This document shows, in pieces, positions 20,980 through 32,506 of a stretch of DNA of 64,000 bases. Below the pieces are notes generated by a model that saw only the letters and a list, made by a program, of their open reading frames with translations, did not search any database and was not told the DNA's origin. The translations under genes and the position numbers were made by a program. Within the stretch, counting starts at the first letter, position 1. Every line of letters starts with the position of its first letter. Location: positions 24,056,001-24,120,000 of the forward strand of contig CM106586.1 of assembly GCA_048013815.1 (NCBI GenBank). Reading direction: 5' to 3'. This stretch comes from Setoptus koraiensis (Eukaryota > Arthropoda).

Positions 20980-22503
20980 ATGGCGAAACCTTTAAACAAG
21001 GTACCTTCAATTATTAGAAAGGTAGGAAATGTGATAGCGTCACAGCAAAAACAACAGGCCACATTAGCTGAATTAACACAGGAGACTGAAGTTGCCTTAG
21101 ACAAATTATTAATCAAGGATGTTGAGACACGCGCCCAGATATTGCAATTAATAGATGCTGTCTTAAATGATGAGATCCACAGAAAGTCCAAGCCAAATGC
21201 AGCACAAAAGACAACTATTGTGGCCTGTTGTATATATTTAATAGCAAAGAAGTTTGCATTCGGAATCAGCATAAGGGATACTTGTCATATATTGGGTATA
21301 AACACCAGAGGATTTAGCGAATGTTTGATCAAGATTAAACAAAAACATCATCCGTTCGTCCACCATGGCACTAGTGTCTGGAAGAATTTGCCTAGAATTA
21401 TCAAACGGATGAACTTTGCATCACAGGATGAGGTAGCTTATATCACCACTACAATCAAGTCAATGATTCGAATTTGCCGGTATCGGGATGCGAGATTCGA
21501 GTATGAAGCAGCTCATGTTACAATTGTATGTGCATTCTTTGCTTGGCAATCCTATGATCCATATGGTATTGTACAATTGGAAACAAATAGATACAAACCT
21601 AGGCAATTCGTCACATTCGATGAGTTTAACGACCATTTCAATGTTGCCAAAAGCAGCCGATCTAACAAGGAAGTGCTCAAAGTAAATGAGATACTTTGTA
21701 AATTAGCCGAACAATACGACCACAATATGATTACAAAAGAATCGTTGGTAGTTAAATTTCAAGCAATACTCAATTATGGTCTAGGTATGATACCAGCAAA
21801 CTCAGAACATGATATCGCTGAAATGGATGCCCACCAGCCTGACGAACCAGATGAAGACAGACCACTTCAGGATAATACTACTAGGAATGGCATCAAAACT
21901 TATTCACGTCTCGAACGAAGTGCCATCAATGTAAACTGCAACGAACGAGCCACCACCTCAAAAACTAACCAATTGATCTCAAATGCATCGACACCTATTA
22001 TTGCCATACAACAAACAGCACGCAGAAAGGACCAACGCTCACCCCGGAAGCAATTTCTGCCTTACACAAAGAACTACACTCATCCTTCCGATAATATACG
22101 TAACGGGGTCTGTGAGCCTTGGACTGCAGAGGAAATATTCGCTGAAATACCGGTACATGAGCGTAGATGTTTTTCTGATCGTGATAACGACAATACCAAC
22201 TTTCACTTTTTGACCGAAAGCTTTGACTTCACCAAGTCTTTATCCTCTCAGATATATGACAACAATTCAGTTAGAACGCGGGAGATTCCCGTTTATAAGA
22301 TAGCTGTCACCCCTGAAGAGGATGGTAAAGATCAAGCGAAAAACTTTTCCATAACTCTGAAAAAGATGATCACCGTCATAGAGTTCGATAACGAAGAAAA
22401 CGTAGCAAAGGAAGAAAAAGTAGAAAGAAGTACTCCCTCGCCTTTGATTCGCGACGACGAAATTTGTGACGAACCCGAAGTCATAGAAATAGACTGTGAT
22501 TGA
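20980..22503 (+). CDS. Divergent TFIIB/Brf-like cyclin-fold protein
   Basis: Intronless, 507 residues. Residues about 40-125 resemble a TFIIB-type cyclin repeat, with the helix pattern KTTIVACCIYLIAKKFAFGI followed by SIRDTCHILGINTRGFSE, like the A-x-A-x-IY-x-A...KEIG-x-IAG...R blocks of TFIIB and Brf. A second alpha-helical segment at about 145-260 (FEYEAAHVTIVCAFFAWQSY) could be repeat two. The N-terminal zinc ribbon of TFIIB/Brf1 is absent: no CxxC pair is present. The C-terminal half is charged, Ser/Thr/Asn-rich and acidic at the end (EPEVIEIDCD), probably disordered. I infer a transcription-initiation or cyclin-like role; a lineage-specific TFIIB paralogue is possible. Its 3' end is convergent with RAB3GAP1, 128 bp apart. 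Confidence 0.55.
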   Translation: MAKPLNKVPSIIRKVGNVIASQQKQQATLAELTQETEVALDKLLIKDVETRAQILQLIDAVLNDEIHRKSKPNAAQKTTIVACCIYLIAKKFAFGISIRDTCHILGINTRGFSECLIKIKQKHHPFVHHGTSVWKNLPRIIKRMNFASQDEVAYITTTIKSMIRICRYRDARFEYEAAHVTIVCAFFAWQSYDPYGIVQLETNRYKPRQFVTFDEFNDHFNVAKSSRSNKEVLKVNEILCKLAEQYDHNMITKESLVVKFQAILNYGLGMIPANSEHDIAEMDAHQPDEPDEDRPLQDNTTRNGIKTYSRLERSAINVNCNERATTSKTNQLISNASTPIIAIQQTARRKDQRSPRKQFLPYTKNYTHPSDNIRNGVCEPWTAEEIFAEIPVHERRCFSDRDNDNTNFHFLTESFDFTKSLSSQIYDNNSVRTREIPVYKIAVTPEEDGKDQAKNFSITLKKMITVIEFDNEENVAKEEKVERSTPSPLIRDDEICDEPEVIEIDCD

Positions 22504-22631
22504 AATCAACATGGCTAGAGATAGCCATAAGTAAACCATAGTCCAGACACATCTTAAAAAAGATAGAGAGATGACTTATTGATTAGGTTACTTTTATTTA
22601 TCGATAATTGGCATATCATTCGAATTACAAA

Positions 22632-24650
22632 TCAACTTGTCAGCTCACTAAAGGCTCCGCACAATCTGAATTCATCATCACTAATCGTACAGAACATCCT
22701 CTGAGGTAATGCCGCCGTCAAACCGGATGAGAATGGTCTGGATACATTACTTCTAAGTATGAATTCCTTGACTGTAGGCTTATTGTCAATACCAAAATTT
22801 CTGTAGGATCTACCGATAACATGATCCTTAAATACATCTGAATCATTCTGTTTATATCGAGATAGATCGGTATTCTCACCGTGAGGAGGATTCGAGGAAA
22901 GCCTCTCTCTATAATATTTTTGACGTTCAAATAAAATAACTACCAATCTTCTCATATCGTCACCAGGATCATCCGATAATACAGTTTCTGGCTGAACAGA
23001 CAATTTATAGCTCAACACTTTGCATTTATCCTCTAAATCTTTGGCCGAATTATCCAACTCTTTTGCACCATCGATTGTGTCATAGACATATTTGATTGCC
23101 TTGGAGAATAAATCTCTGACAGCTTGAATTTGATACAGTTGCTTCTCATAACGTAGTAGAATGGAGTGAACGGATTTGAATTCTCTTTTCAGTAGTTTCT
23201 GTGTTAATTTTTCCATTTCAAGATACTCATGCTTAGGCCCAACGATATCATCCTCGCTGAACTCTGAGAGAATGTTTTTAAATTTGTCATTGATGACGTT
23301 ACAAGATACTACTAAAATTGCTCTGATAACATCAAGAATAGAGTTATCAGCCTGTTGAATAGAAAATTCCAACAATTCTCCAACAACAGACGCAATTGAA
23401 TTGGGGTAGTTATCACAGCTTACTACTCGCATGGTCCACAGGGGAGCCTCCGCTGGATTGAGATCACTGTGAACTTGCGTATCTGATATTACTTTATCTG
23501 AAAGAGGCGGCCAAAGGGCACTGACGTGTATATACCTTAGAATATTTTGACTATTTTGACTCTGGGTCAATTGTTTTAAGGCTACTTGGAATTGCGAATA
23601 GAACTTACGCTCTCTGGCTAGAGGTGATAGAGATTCTGTTGCTTTCTTAACTGAGCTTACAAGATTACCTAATTCCGTTTGGAAAGCTCGCGAGAAAGTG
23701 ATATCCGTGTTGAGCAGCTCGCTATGTTCTGGCTCGAATGTGTTCAGAATGAAGCTTTCCAGGCAATAGTTAAGCCTTATTGTGGCTGTTATTTGATCAT
23801 TCAAAGTACAATCAATCTTCTCGCGAAACATATTGATCAATTCAGATAGATACTGGTATTTCTCCGAGCTCTGTCTAAAATATACCATATCATACATCGT
23901 TCTTACATTATAGTGTTCTGATACACCCATAAAAAAATTGGATCTCGGATGTCTGATTTGTACAAATGCTGGTACCAAACAATCGATGTTAGCCAAAGCA
24001 ATACTGGCTGACCCTAGTAATAATTTCACCCTATCTTCATTGGCTATAATATAGTCATCTTTCGGAGAAATAATTAAAAAATTACGTTGGTTGTACCACC
24101 TGACTAGACAGTGAACTTTTGACGAGAAATCGTTTTTTGTGTCACACAGATCAATCAAAGTAGTAGGCAGATCATCTGGTAACTCGTGGTCGGCATAATG
24201 TTTTTCGTTTTCTTGAGGATCCGTCACATCTGTATTTGTATTGTCTACACAATCCTGGAATTCATCTGAGTCAGCATCAGACTTTTCGCTGCTAGTATCA
24301 CCAGAAAGAGAGACCTGGCTCGAGCATTCGTCTTTAATGCCAACATGGAGATCATCCTCAGACTCATCCAACCATCTATATTTCAAATCAAATGGGTACT
24401 CTCCAAAATTAATAGTATCGCTACGTTCATACCATCGACCTCTTGAAATTGCTCCTGGTTGAAGAGGCTTATGTTGTCTGCCGGGGCCACTGGTAGATTG
24501 TTTACTTAAATTCCATTGCGTAAGGATGTCCTCCAGATTAGATATAAAACGTTCCCAATCGGAAGCGGTCGTATAATCTGTGATTTCGAACACTTGAGAC
24601 GGATTGTCGTAAGAGGTGTTTGACACAGATCTTTTAGCTGATTTATCCAT
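22632..24650 (-). CDS. RAB3GAP1: RAB3GAP1-like protein, apparently lacking its central catalytic part
   Basis: Catalytic subunit of Rab3GAP, which acts on Rab3 and, with RAB3GAP2, on Rab18 at membranes. Intronless, 672 residues against 981 in human. The N-terminus VFEITDYTTASDWERFISNL matches human VFEITDFTTASEWERFISKV. Further matches are HCLVRWYNQRNFLIISP, SALWPPLSDKVISDTQVHSD and LNPAEAPLWTMRV (to about human residue 350). The C-terminus KEFILRSNVSRP, LPQRMFCTISDDEFRLCGAF is equally clear. Between them the long human middle, including the FVRWYSPRDY block and the region of the reported catalytic Arg728, has no counterpart; the frame runs straight into the C-terminal helices. Poly(A) signal (TTTATT) at 22593-22598. 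Confidence 0.85.
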   Translation of the reverse strand: MDKSAKRSVSNTSYDNPSQVFEITDYTTASDWERFISNLEDILTQWNLSKQSTSGPGRQHKPLQPGAISRGRWYERSDTINFGEYPFDLKYRWLDESEDDLHVGIKDECSSQVSLSGDTSSEKSDADSDEFQDCVDNTNTDVTDPQENEKHYADHELPDDLPTTLIDLCDTKNDFSSKVHCLVRWYNQRNFLIISPKDDYIIANEDRVKLLLGSASIALANIDCLVPAFVQIRHPRSNFFMGVSEHYNVRTMYDMVYFRQSSEKYQYLSELINMFREKIDCTLNDQITATIRLNYCLESFILNTFEPEHSELLNTDITFSRAFQTELGNLVSSVKKATESLSPLARERKFYSQFQVALKQLTQSQNSQNILRYIHVSALWPPLSDKVISDTQVHSDLNPAEAPLWTMRVVSCDNYPNSIASVVGELLEFSIQQADNSILDVIRAILVVSCNVINDKFKNILSEFSEDDIVGPKHEYLEMEKLTQKLLKREFKSVHSILLRYEKQLYQIQAVRDLFSKAIKYVYDTIDGAKELDNSAKDLEDKCKVLSYKLSVQPETVLSDDPGDDMRRLVVILFERQKYYRERLSSNPPHGENTDLSRYKQNDSDVFKDHVIGRSYRNFGIDNKPTVKEFILRSNVSRPFSSGLTAALPQRMFCTISDDEFRLCGAFSELTS

Positions 24651-24736
24651 GGTTGTTTTGAGCGAATTGCCTCGATTTGGTAACAGAAAAAATGTTACAA
24701 TTAGAATAATAACCTTTCGTTATAGCTAACGAAGAG

Positions 24737-25103
24737 AGGCCGGGCGAGCTCGCTTCAAATTTTTATTCTTCTGTTCTGCAAATCAAACACTCCCACACTC
24801 CCACACTCTACCGAAATCTCCCAAAATCTCCCACCCGCGGCACTCTTAGAAACCGTCCCGAAGGGAACACGAACACTAACGAGAACGAGAACGAGAACGA
24901 GAACACCACAGCTGATTTTTAGAAGGGGAAAATTGAATGGGCTTTTTTGCTGCACGGGGGGGAAAGCACACTTTTTCTCCACTGAAGCACACAGATTTCC
25001 GACAACACGATGAAGGGGAAAACTCTATGGAATTTTTTGCTGTAAAAGGGGGAAAGAACGAAAATGCATCTGTAAAGACCGGCTCGCTCCGCTCGCCCGG
25101 CCT
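24737..25103. repeat. 367 bp unit with 13 bp terminal inverted repeats and internal duplication
   Basis: AGGCCGGGCGAGC (24737-24749) is matched by its exact complement at 25091-25103. Inside are CTCCCA repeats, a GAGAAC run (24880-24903) and two ~45 bp direct copies (24922-24966 and 25012-25056) sharing GAAGGGGAAAA and TTTTTTGCTG. No target duplication is visible, so a miniature transposon is only one reading. It lies 86 bp upstream of the RAB3GAP1 start and may hold its promoter. Confidence 0.55.
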
Positions 25104-26155
25104 AATAGGAATGAGAAGAACAAGTGAGACATTCAAGTTTGGATTTCATGATAGAAACCATATGTTTTTGAGATTGCCGTTATGCGAGATGGCAGGAGTA
25201 AAAAAGTGTTTTGCACAGTGTGCCATTGATTATGCGCATTGTGCACAATATCTGGCGCGAATCAAAGTAAAAACTTTCGAATCTCAAGTTTAGTTTGAAA
25301 AGTTTCGAAGGGACCGGGTTGATTGAGGGTCGGAAAAAGATGACCAAATTGTATGTGCATCAAATAGGTTGTTGCAACTATTCAGCATACGCCACCAACA
25401 GGTAAATCTCTGTTAATTTGAACGATCTAATTAGATTGCTCGATAGTTGAATTAGGAATTAAAGAATGATTGGATATTAAGCTGGATGAAACAATTCTGC
25501 CCAAGCTGATACCTGGAGCGTCTTTCTGGCTTAGTACCCGTGACACGATCGTTAGTTCAATTGATATGGCATGAATGAAGGTATTCACATATAGCTGTAA
25601 CTATTCTGAATGCAAGGTGACGATGATCGTGGAAGCGTGCAGAAAGGATTCATTCGACATATATGTATGTATGTATGTTTCAATAGTAATTATGATAATA
25701 CTATACAGGTGATGATGACTAGAAGTTCTAGTCTGTGTTGAGTCTGTTTTGAATAAAAACAAAAACAAAATAATATCACAAAGTTAGGTGTATATGCAAG
25801 CACAAACAATCATCATCAAAAGGACGCAGCTATAGAGAAGATTTATGCTCATGATGATACGTTTTAATCGATTTTTCGAGGTTTCATTTGCCGACGCTGG
25901 AAATAGCTGGCAAGTAGCAGAGTGAAATAAAGTAAAGTTGTTTTCCGATGCATCCCTTTCTGTAGCATCAAGCTAGTGTGTGTTTGAGTTTGTGTAAATG
26001 GTCAATCTTTACCTAAATACAACAACCTGTATACTTGTGTGTGTATGTGTGTAAATTTGTGACTCAGCTGAATAATTATCTATACGCTGATTCGACGGAG
26101 GACTTTGTGAGTCTGATGAGTAAATATCCAAAGAAAGAAACTTTAATGAAAGAGC

Positions 26156-26156
<1 letters not shown>

Positions 26157-26184
<28 letters not shown>
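26157..26184 (+). repeat. (GA)n microsatellite
   Basis: Uninterrupted GA dinucleotide run. Related purine runs lie at 28320-28355 (GAAAGA units) and 44469-44488 (GA). Confidence 0.95.
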
Positions 26185-26188
<4 letters not shown>

Positions 26189-29100
26189 TAATGAATAATG
26201 GTCATGACATAGCATGCTCATGTTAACCATTAATTCACTGCAGTGATTCGACCTATCATCGTGATGAATCATGTCTAAATTAATACTTTCTTTTCGCTCA
26301 TTTGGTTGATTGCAAGTTTATAAACAGATGCCGGCACTATAGAAGAGACGCTCGGTTTTTATCACAGGATAAGCTCTGTAGCTTGTATCGTGATGCTTCA
26401 ATTGGCGCATTGGATTTTTCTTTGGATGCAACAACGAATACAATCAACAGTCATCATCTTTCTTATATCATCTGACGACAACTATGACGAATGACTCAAT
26501 GATGTAGCGATGATATAGCGATGATGTTGCGATGATATCGCAACTCATTAATCCAACTGTCTTGTTTGCCATCATGAAACTGTTGCTACTGTTTACCTTA
26601 GACTAGGCCTCATCATCCTCATAGAACGACCATGCTACACACAATGAGAGAATCAATAAATCATCTATGTAGGTGGTCGGTTTCGGCTCTGTCTTGTGCG
26701 ATCATCAGCCATTGAGTCACAACAGGTGAGTTTTGCCAGAGATGAGCAAGATCAGAAAGAATGACAAGTGAGCGAGAGAGAAAGAGCCACTAACCTGGAC
26801 AGAGACTCACTATTCACTCATTCGTTCAACTCGCTTATTCAAATCACATTCATCTTTTCTAGGTTGACTCTTTCCTTCATCACGTCAGCATCATCATGTT
26901 ATAATTAAATTAATGCGATAAGTTGTGAGTGAAAACTATAACGCTATTTTGCATGCCAGACACAGCACAACTCCATCAACTGCATCAGCCATCAACTGCT
27001 GTATAAACTGTGTAAATGTCACTATATTCAATTAGCAAATAATATTAAAACTAACCACTAACTAGCTAACAAGATGTGGCTACTGACACAACTAGGTGTC
27101 GCAAACCCAATGTAATATATTATATCTATAGTAGTAATCTAGTTAGGTGCTAGCTAGATTAGTATATTGAAGATGTTATCAGATAAATGTTGAAATGAAT
27201 TTAAATGATAAAATATTTAGATGGAATGAATGTTGCGCAAATAATAATGAGATATGATAAATGAGAGTAACAACGAGTAACAACGAAGGTTGTTGTTGCT
27301 CGTCGTTCCACGGTAGTTGTTTAAAAAAAAATAAAAAAAAAATCGTGATATCTATTAATAATCAAATGCTCAAGTTGCCTGCTTTGTTGGCTCCTTCCAT
27401 TGGCCAACTGGTGTCCACTGTGAGTGAATTCACTGGATATGTAATGTGGATATGTAATATGGATCTGCAGTTCATCTCAGTTTAGTTGATGATTTGAATT
27501 GAAATTCAAGGCATGGATGGCAATGGTTTGAAACAAAAAAAAAGAAAGCGCTCACAAAAAGAAAGCAAAAGTCTCTAGTTGTCGGGTATCACAACACATC
27601 ACTAGCTAGCAAATAAGCAGCAGCTAAATAAAGACAAAGATAGATAAAGCGATACTAGATACAATAAATCATTGAAGCAGCCAATCTATACAAGTAATGT
27701 GCCAAGCGAGAGAGAGAGAGAAAGTTTGACCTCCACCTTTTTCTCATGTTGTGGCCCGCCGATGCTGGACAGTGCCTATCAAAGAACTCACCAGGTAATT
27801 CAATAGATGCGAATGCGAGCATTAACACTTAACCTGAACAAGATTGAATGATTGAAGGTTTATCTTTTTTTTGCATCAGCGGCAAGACAGCATCAAGCAA
27901 AAATAAAAACATGAAAAAACATATATACAGAGCTTATTCCTGTTGCGCTTGGCTTATCGCATACTTGAAATTGTGTGCGCCTCAATCTATCAGCGGTCAC
28001 TTTTATTTTCTTTCGTTGCTGTTGTTGTTGTAGTTGCTGTTGCTATCGCTGTCGCCGTAACCAGTATAGAGATTTGTTTTGAACTTATTAGAGAAGTGAA
28101 TGACTGATCTGATTTTGACTTGGATGAATTTACATGTTAAAGCGCTTTATGATAACTACACTGCATGATTTTGTCATTCAGCTCAAGTGAATGCAATGAG
28201 TCTGAAAACTGCTCTCTATTCACGATGAGGCCGAGAGTTGTCATGGAGGTACGCCCAAATGAGATGTAACGAATGAACGAAATGAAAAGATGCTACACAA
28301 TTGAGTTGAGATGAGAATTGAGAAAGAGAAAGAGAAAGAGAAAGAGAAAGAGAAAATCTATTCAAGTCGCGCAAATTCAAATATTGTCGAGTGTCTGTTG
28401 TTGTCGTGTAGAGTGATTGACAGCATGTTGCTATAATGATCAAGCAGCCACAAATCGATTGACACAAATGAGGCTCAATTTAACAAGGCTGTCTATTTAA
28501 AAAGTTGTGTCTAGTTGAGCTTTGGGTGAGGGAGAAATAATAAACTATTGAGTTACGTAAACTATTGAGTCTTTCAGCGAGCTGCAACGAACGAAACCAG
28601 ATGAGAAAAGCAACAAATGATGCAACAAAAGATCATCATCGTCTCAATGTTGACCGGTCTAGTTTCATTCATTGTGGTCAGCTACAAACAATACAAGCAA
28701 CAATGAGTCTGTTGTGCAGTATTCAATATTTAGATGCGGCCTAAATGCATTGATGCTTGAGACTGATGCTTCAGTTGAGTTAGCGACACAACAATGACCA
28801 ATGCGGCATCATTAATCATTCAATCAATCAACCAATCGATGAATCACACAATGTAACCAATCCACTCGTTGCCTGTAGCTTGTAGTATGTATCGAGATTG
28901 GTTGTTGTCAATAGCGAGTGTGGCTTTTGCAGGGTGCATAGTCAACAATGATATGATAATAGAAGAGTGGAGAAAAATTGTCTCATTACTGCAATGGAAA
29001 TTTGTGAATGGCCACCACTGACCACCAAATGACAACAACAACAACAATGCCAACAACAGTTATTATTCCAACGCATTCAATTGTGGCCGGTATGGGTATG

Positions 29101-29984
29101 TGTGTTCAATACGAATAACTTATGGGACAATTTTGACCAAACTTTTCTTTGTGTGCAAATTGTTGCGAAAGTTAGCCTCGATTCGAATAATATTCATATT
29201 CTCATTTGATGATTACATGTCGATGATTGTATGCTACAGGCCGGTATAGCCAGATATTTTGCAACAAGTTTTACAGGTTACAGTGACACATACACACACA
29301 CACACCAACACAATAGATGGTTTGATTACGTGAGATTCGATGAATTCGCTGTGGCGAAAAGAGTCGCTTCGCGAGAAAAATAGAGGGTCGACATGTGAGC
29401 GGTGGTCGGTGGCGTTGCCTCATAATCGAACATAAGCATAGGTAATTTTTGTTTATCCTCTCTTCATGTAATATATTTATTCTTTTGCTCATGCTTATGA
29501 GAGAGTTTTTTGCCTATGATAAATGCATGTATGTATATATCTGTGCTTATATTTTTGCATAAAGCCCAAAACAATTTCCACGGCACATATCAGAATAGCA
29601 CTACAATATTAGAATATAATATCAGAAAAGTTGTTGCGATATACCGCAATGGTAGTGTGTGCATTACAGTGAGCATTGAGGCCAGAAGAGCTAGCCAATA
29701 GGGCGAAACAAATGATTGGCCAGTGGACAGGTTGCCTAGCAGCCAAGATAAGAGTATGATAAGAGTTAATGATACAAGTAGACGTATGCTGTTGTCATGG
29801 TTACCATGATTATGGTGAGATAGTAAAGTCACGGAAGCGTCAAAAGCAAATTGTTTAGCCTGAGCATTTGCTTAGGCGCATAGCTTGCCGTTGATTGTGA
29901 TCTCAGCACTCTCACTTGTTATGTAACGCTTTTTTATTGTGCAACTTCAAGTGTTGTAGTGGCCGTTGTTGTTAGCCTTAACGT

Positions 29985-30042
29985 TGATGTTGTTGCTGTC
30001 GTTGCTGTCGTTGCTGTCGTTGCTGTCGTTGTTGTTGTTGTT
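29985..30042 (+). repeat. GTTGCTGTC tandem repeat
   Basis: Nine-base GTTGCTGTC units repeated about four times, running into GTT units. Confidence 0.9.
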
Positions 30043-30935
30043 GGCGCTGATGATGATGAGCAATGTGGCCGCTGCTGATGATGGCAACAAGTCGGTGATA
30101 GTTGCACAATATAGCAATCAGTCACACGGCAAGTGTGGCAATTGACAACAATCAATTGTAGCTGCCAATAGAGCGAGAAAAAGAAGCTGCTTGCTCAATG
30201 ATGCTTAATAATGAGAACCAATGGAAATTGACGATGACCTGATCGGCGCAAAGGGACCCATTAATTCAATTCACGATAACACTTTACTTGTACTTTTTTG
30301 CTGACGGTGCAATACAAAACCTCTATAAAGTGCCATAGTTGCCATAGTCACATCATAGTAGTCACATGGCTCGGGCACGGTGTCAGTCATTTATGGTCAT
30401 CAGTCAGTTTATCCTAGACAGTTTGCTAGCAGACTGTCTAGACTGTGCTGTGTATGATGGTTGTGAAGACGACAAACAACTGGTTGCCATAGTTACATCA
30501 TAGTTAGAAAAATTTATTATGCTTACATCATATAGTGTGAGAGAATAACGCAACTAAATCCCATCAAAGCGTCATTTTTAAATTGAATTACAATTGAACA
30601 ATTACAATCATCATGGTCAATAGTGTGACTGTCTTTGCATCTGGCACTTGTTAGCGTTGCATAAGTTGTAGTTTCTCATAGTGTGCTACTTATGAGAAAA
30701 TGATAACGTACGCATCACTATCACATTATGATGATATCATACAATACAAATCATAAATATTGACCAACAAATATGCAAATGCTCTTTGGACAGCGATACA
30801 TGATGGCTGATCTTGGTTGGTGTATCAGTGTGATAGATGAGAACTGATGAATAACTGTACTCTGTGCTGGCAACAACAACATCAATTTGGCCAACAATTT
30901 TTACAACAACCTGTTGCGTACGTAATACGCAGCTT

Positions 30936-30971
30936 GACCTACGTTATGGAAATTGTTTCATAACGTAGGTC
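30936..30971. repeat. Near-perfect short hairpin
   Basis: GACCTACGTTATG (30936-30948) is exactly complementary to CATAACGTAGGTC (30959-30971). The 10-base loop GAAATTGTTT can add two A-T pairs and a G-U pair, giving about a 16 bp stem with a 4-base loop. Confidence 0.8.
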
Positions 30972-31213
30972 GTTTCGTTTCATGGGCAATGCAAGATAAA
31001 GAGACCATAACCGCATGATGCAATCAAAATTGACACACAACAAATGCATGCGATTCGAAATCATCTCTATTCATCATAATGATAAATGGTGATCTTGATT
31101 TCTTTCATACATGACAGTGTGAGTGGTCACAATTAAATGACAACAGCGATATATTTTAAATCAATTCAATTCCATTTTGGTTCAATTCCTGTAAGTGCCT
31201 GCAACTTGCTCGA

Positions 31214-31286
31214 CGCGCTTCTTAATACATTATTGCCAGTAGTATTATACAGGTGCCTGACACAGGTAACTGCATTAAGAAGCGCG
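31214..31286. ncRNA. pre-miRNA-like hairpin (candidate)
   Basis: CGCGCTTCTTAAT (31214-31226) pairs perfectly with ATTAAGAAGCGCG (31274-31286). Pairing continues after one mismatch and a bulge for about 7 more pairs, giving a roughly 20 bp stem and a 73-nt hairpin, near the size of animal miRNA precursors. Neither arm matches a miRNA I remember. No expression evidence is available, so this could be a simple inverted repeat. Confidence 0.3.
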
Positions 31287-32418
31287 AATGTAGGTATAGA
31301 TTGAATTGAAGTTAGTGTGTCGAATCTTGCGTTGACCTCTTTCCAATTGATTTAACAAATCGTAAGTCTCACCGCACAAACCTCTCAATTTCTTAATAAA
31401 ATACAAGCAGATTTACCGAAATTCACTTAGGTTATTATGTAAGTTACATGCAGTACAAGTGACATCTGTTGCTCGCTTGTCATGTCAAATGCAATGAGAG
31501 CTAACAATGAGAGCATAACTAATCAAACTGACGCAATCACAAACACTTGCCGTTGCTCTTCAAGCCAGATAATTAATAACAAATAACAGTGCACTCAATT
31601 GATTGACTTCTTTTACCAACTGCATACACACACACATCCTAGATACACCAAATAAATACAAATTATTCAGACACCAATAAATAGTTTGCATACAATGATG
31701 GCCAGAGATTATTACGTAACATTTTGCTGCTTATTATATCAAAAAATATATTTCACGCTCATTCTACAGTGTTAAGCAAAACGAGCTTAACGAGCTTAAG
31801 CTGACAATAACTTGATAGGGAATAAATACAAACAGTAAATAACAGTATACACACAGTTAAACAGTTTGTGTAACAATGTATGTGTAGAGATACAATGCCA
31901 ATTCATCAATCGGTAATCGTTTATAGAAATTGAATATATGAAATTAATGAATCAACATGAACAAACAAACAAAAAAGGGCGCGAAATACCCGATTAGGTG
32001 TATGGCGGTGAATCTGAAATTTATCTAGGCGAAGGTCATGAGTGATGCAGTCAATTTGAGTTAAGTTAATGCGAGAGTGAGTTTTTCACGTTCAAATTTA
32101 CGTTGATACCGTAGTGATAATTGAATGACTAGTTTCAGTTTATCCAGTTCACTTTCTGTTGCCAATCTTTTCTTTTCTTTTCTTCTCTTTTCTACTCTTG
32201 TCGTCGTTTCTTTTCTTTTGCCTTCCTTTGGCCAGCTTTTATTTGTGCTCGGCTCAGCTCAGCTGGTATCGTTTCGCTTCGTCTCGTCTAGTCTTATTTT
32301 GTCTCGGTGCCCGTTTGTTGTCGGCTGTAAACAAACAACAACCGACACTCCAAGGTGAAATGAGCATTATTTATAATGACGCAATCATTGTTGTTTGCAT
32401 CTGGCTAACGCTGGCTAA

Positions 32419-32506
32419 CCAGTCAGTCAGTCAGTCATTCAGTCAGTCGGCCAGCCAGCCAGCCAGCCAGCCAGTCAGTCAGTCAGTTGGTTAGTTAGTT
32501 AGTTAG
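32419..32506 (+). repeat. (AGTC)n/(CCAG)n compound microsatellite
   Basis: AGTC units, then CCAG units, then AGTC and AGTT units. A similar but longer CCAG array lies at 52034-52118. Confidence 0.95.

Noticed and set aside
24937-25293. 118-codon frame upstream of RAB3GAP1
   Set aside because: Most of it translates the duplicated inverted-repeat unit; no family resemblance or promoter.
31170-31190. GGTTCAATTCC resembling a tRNA B box
   Set aside because: No A box, acceptor stem or anticodon arm can be folded upstream.
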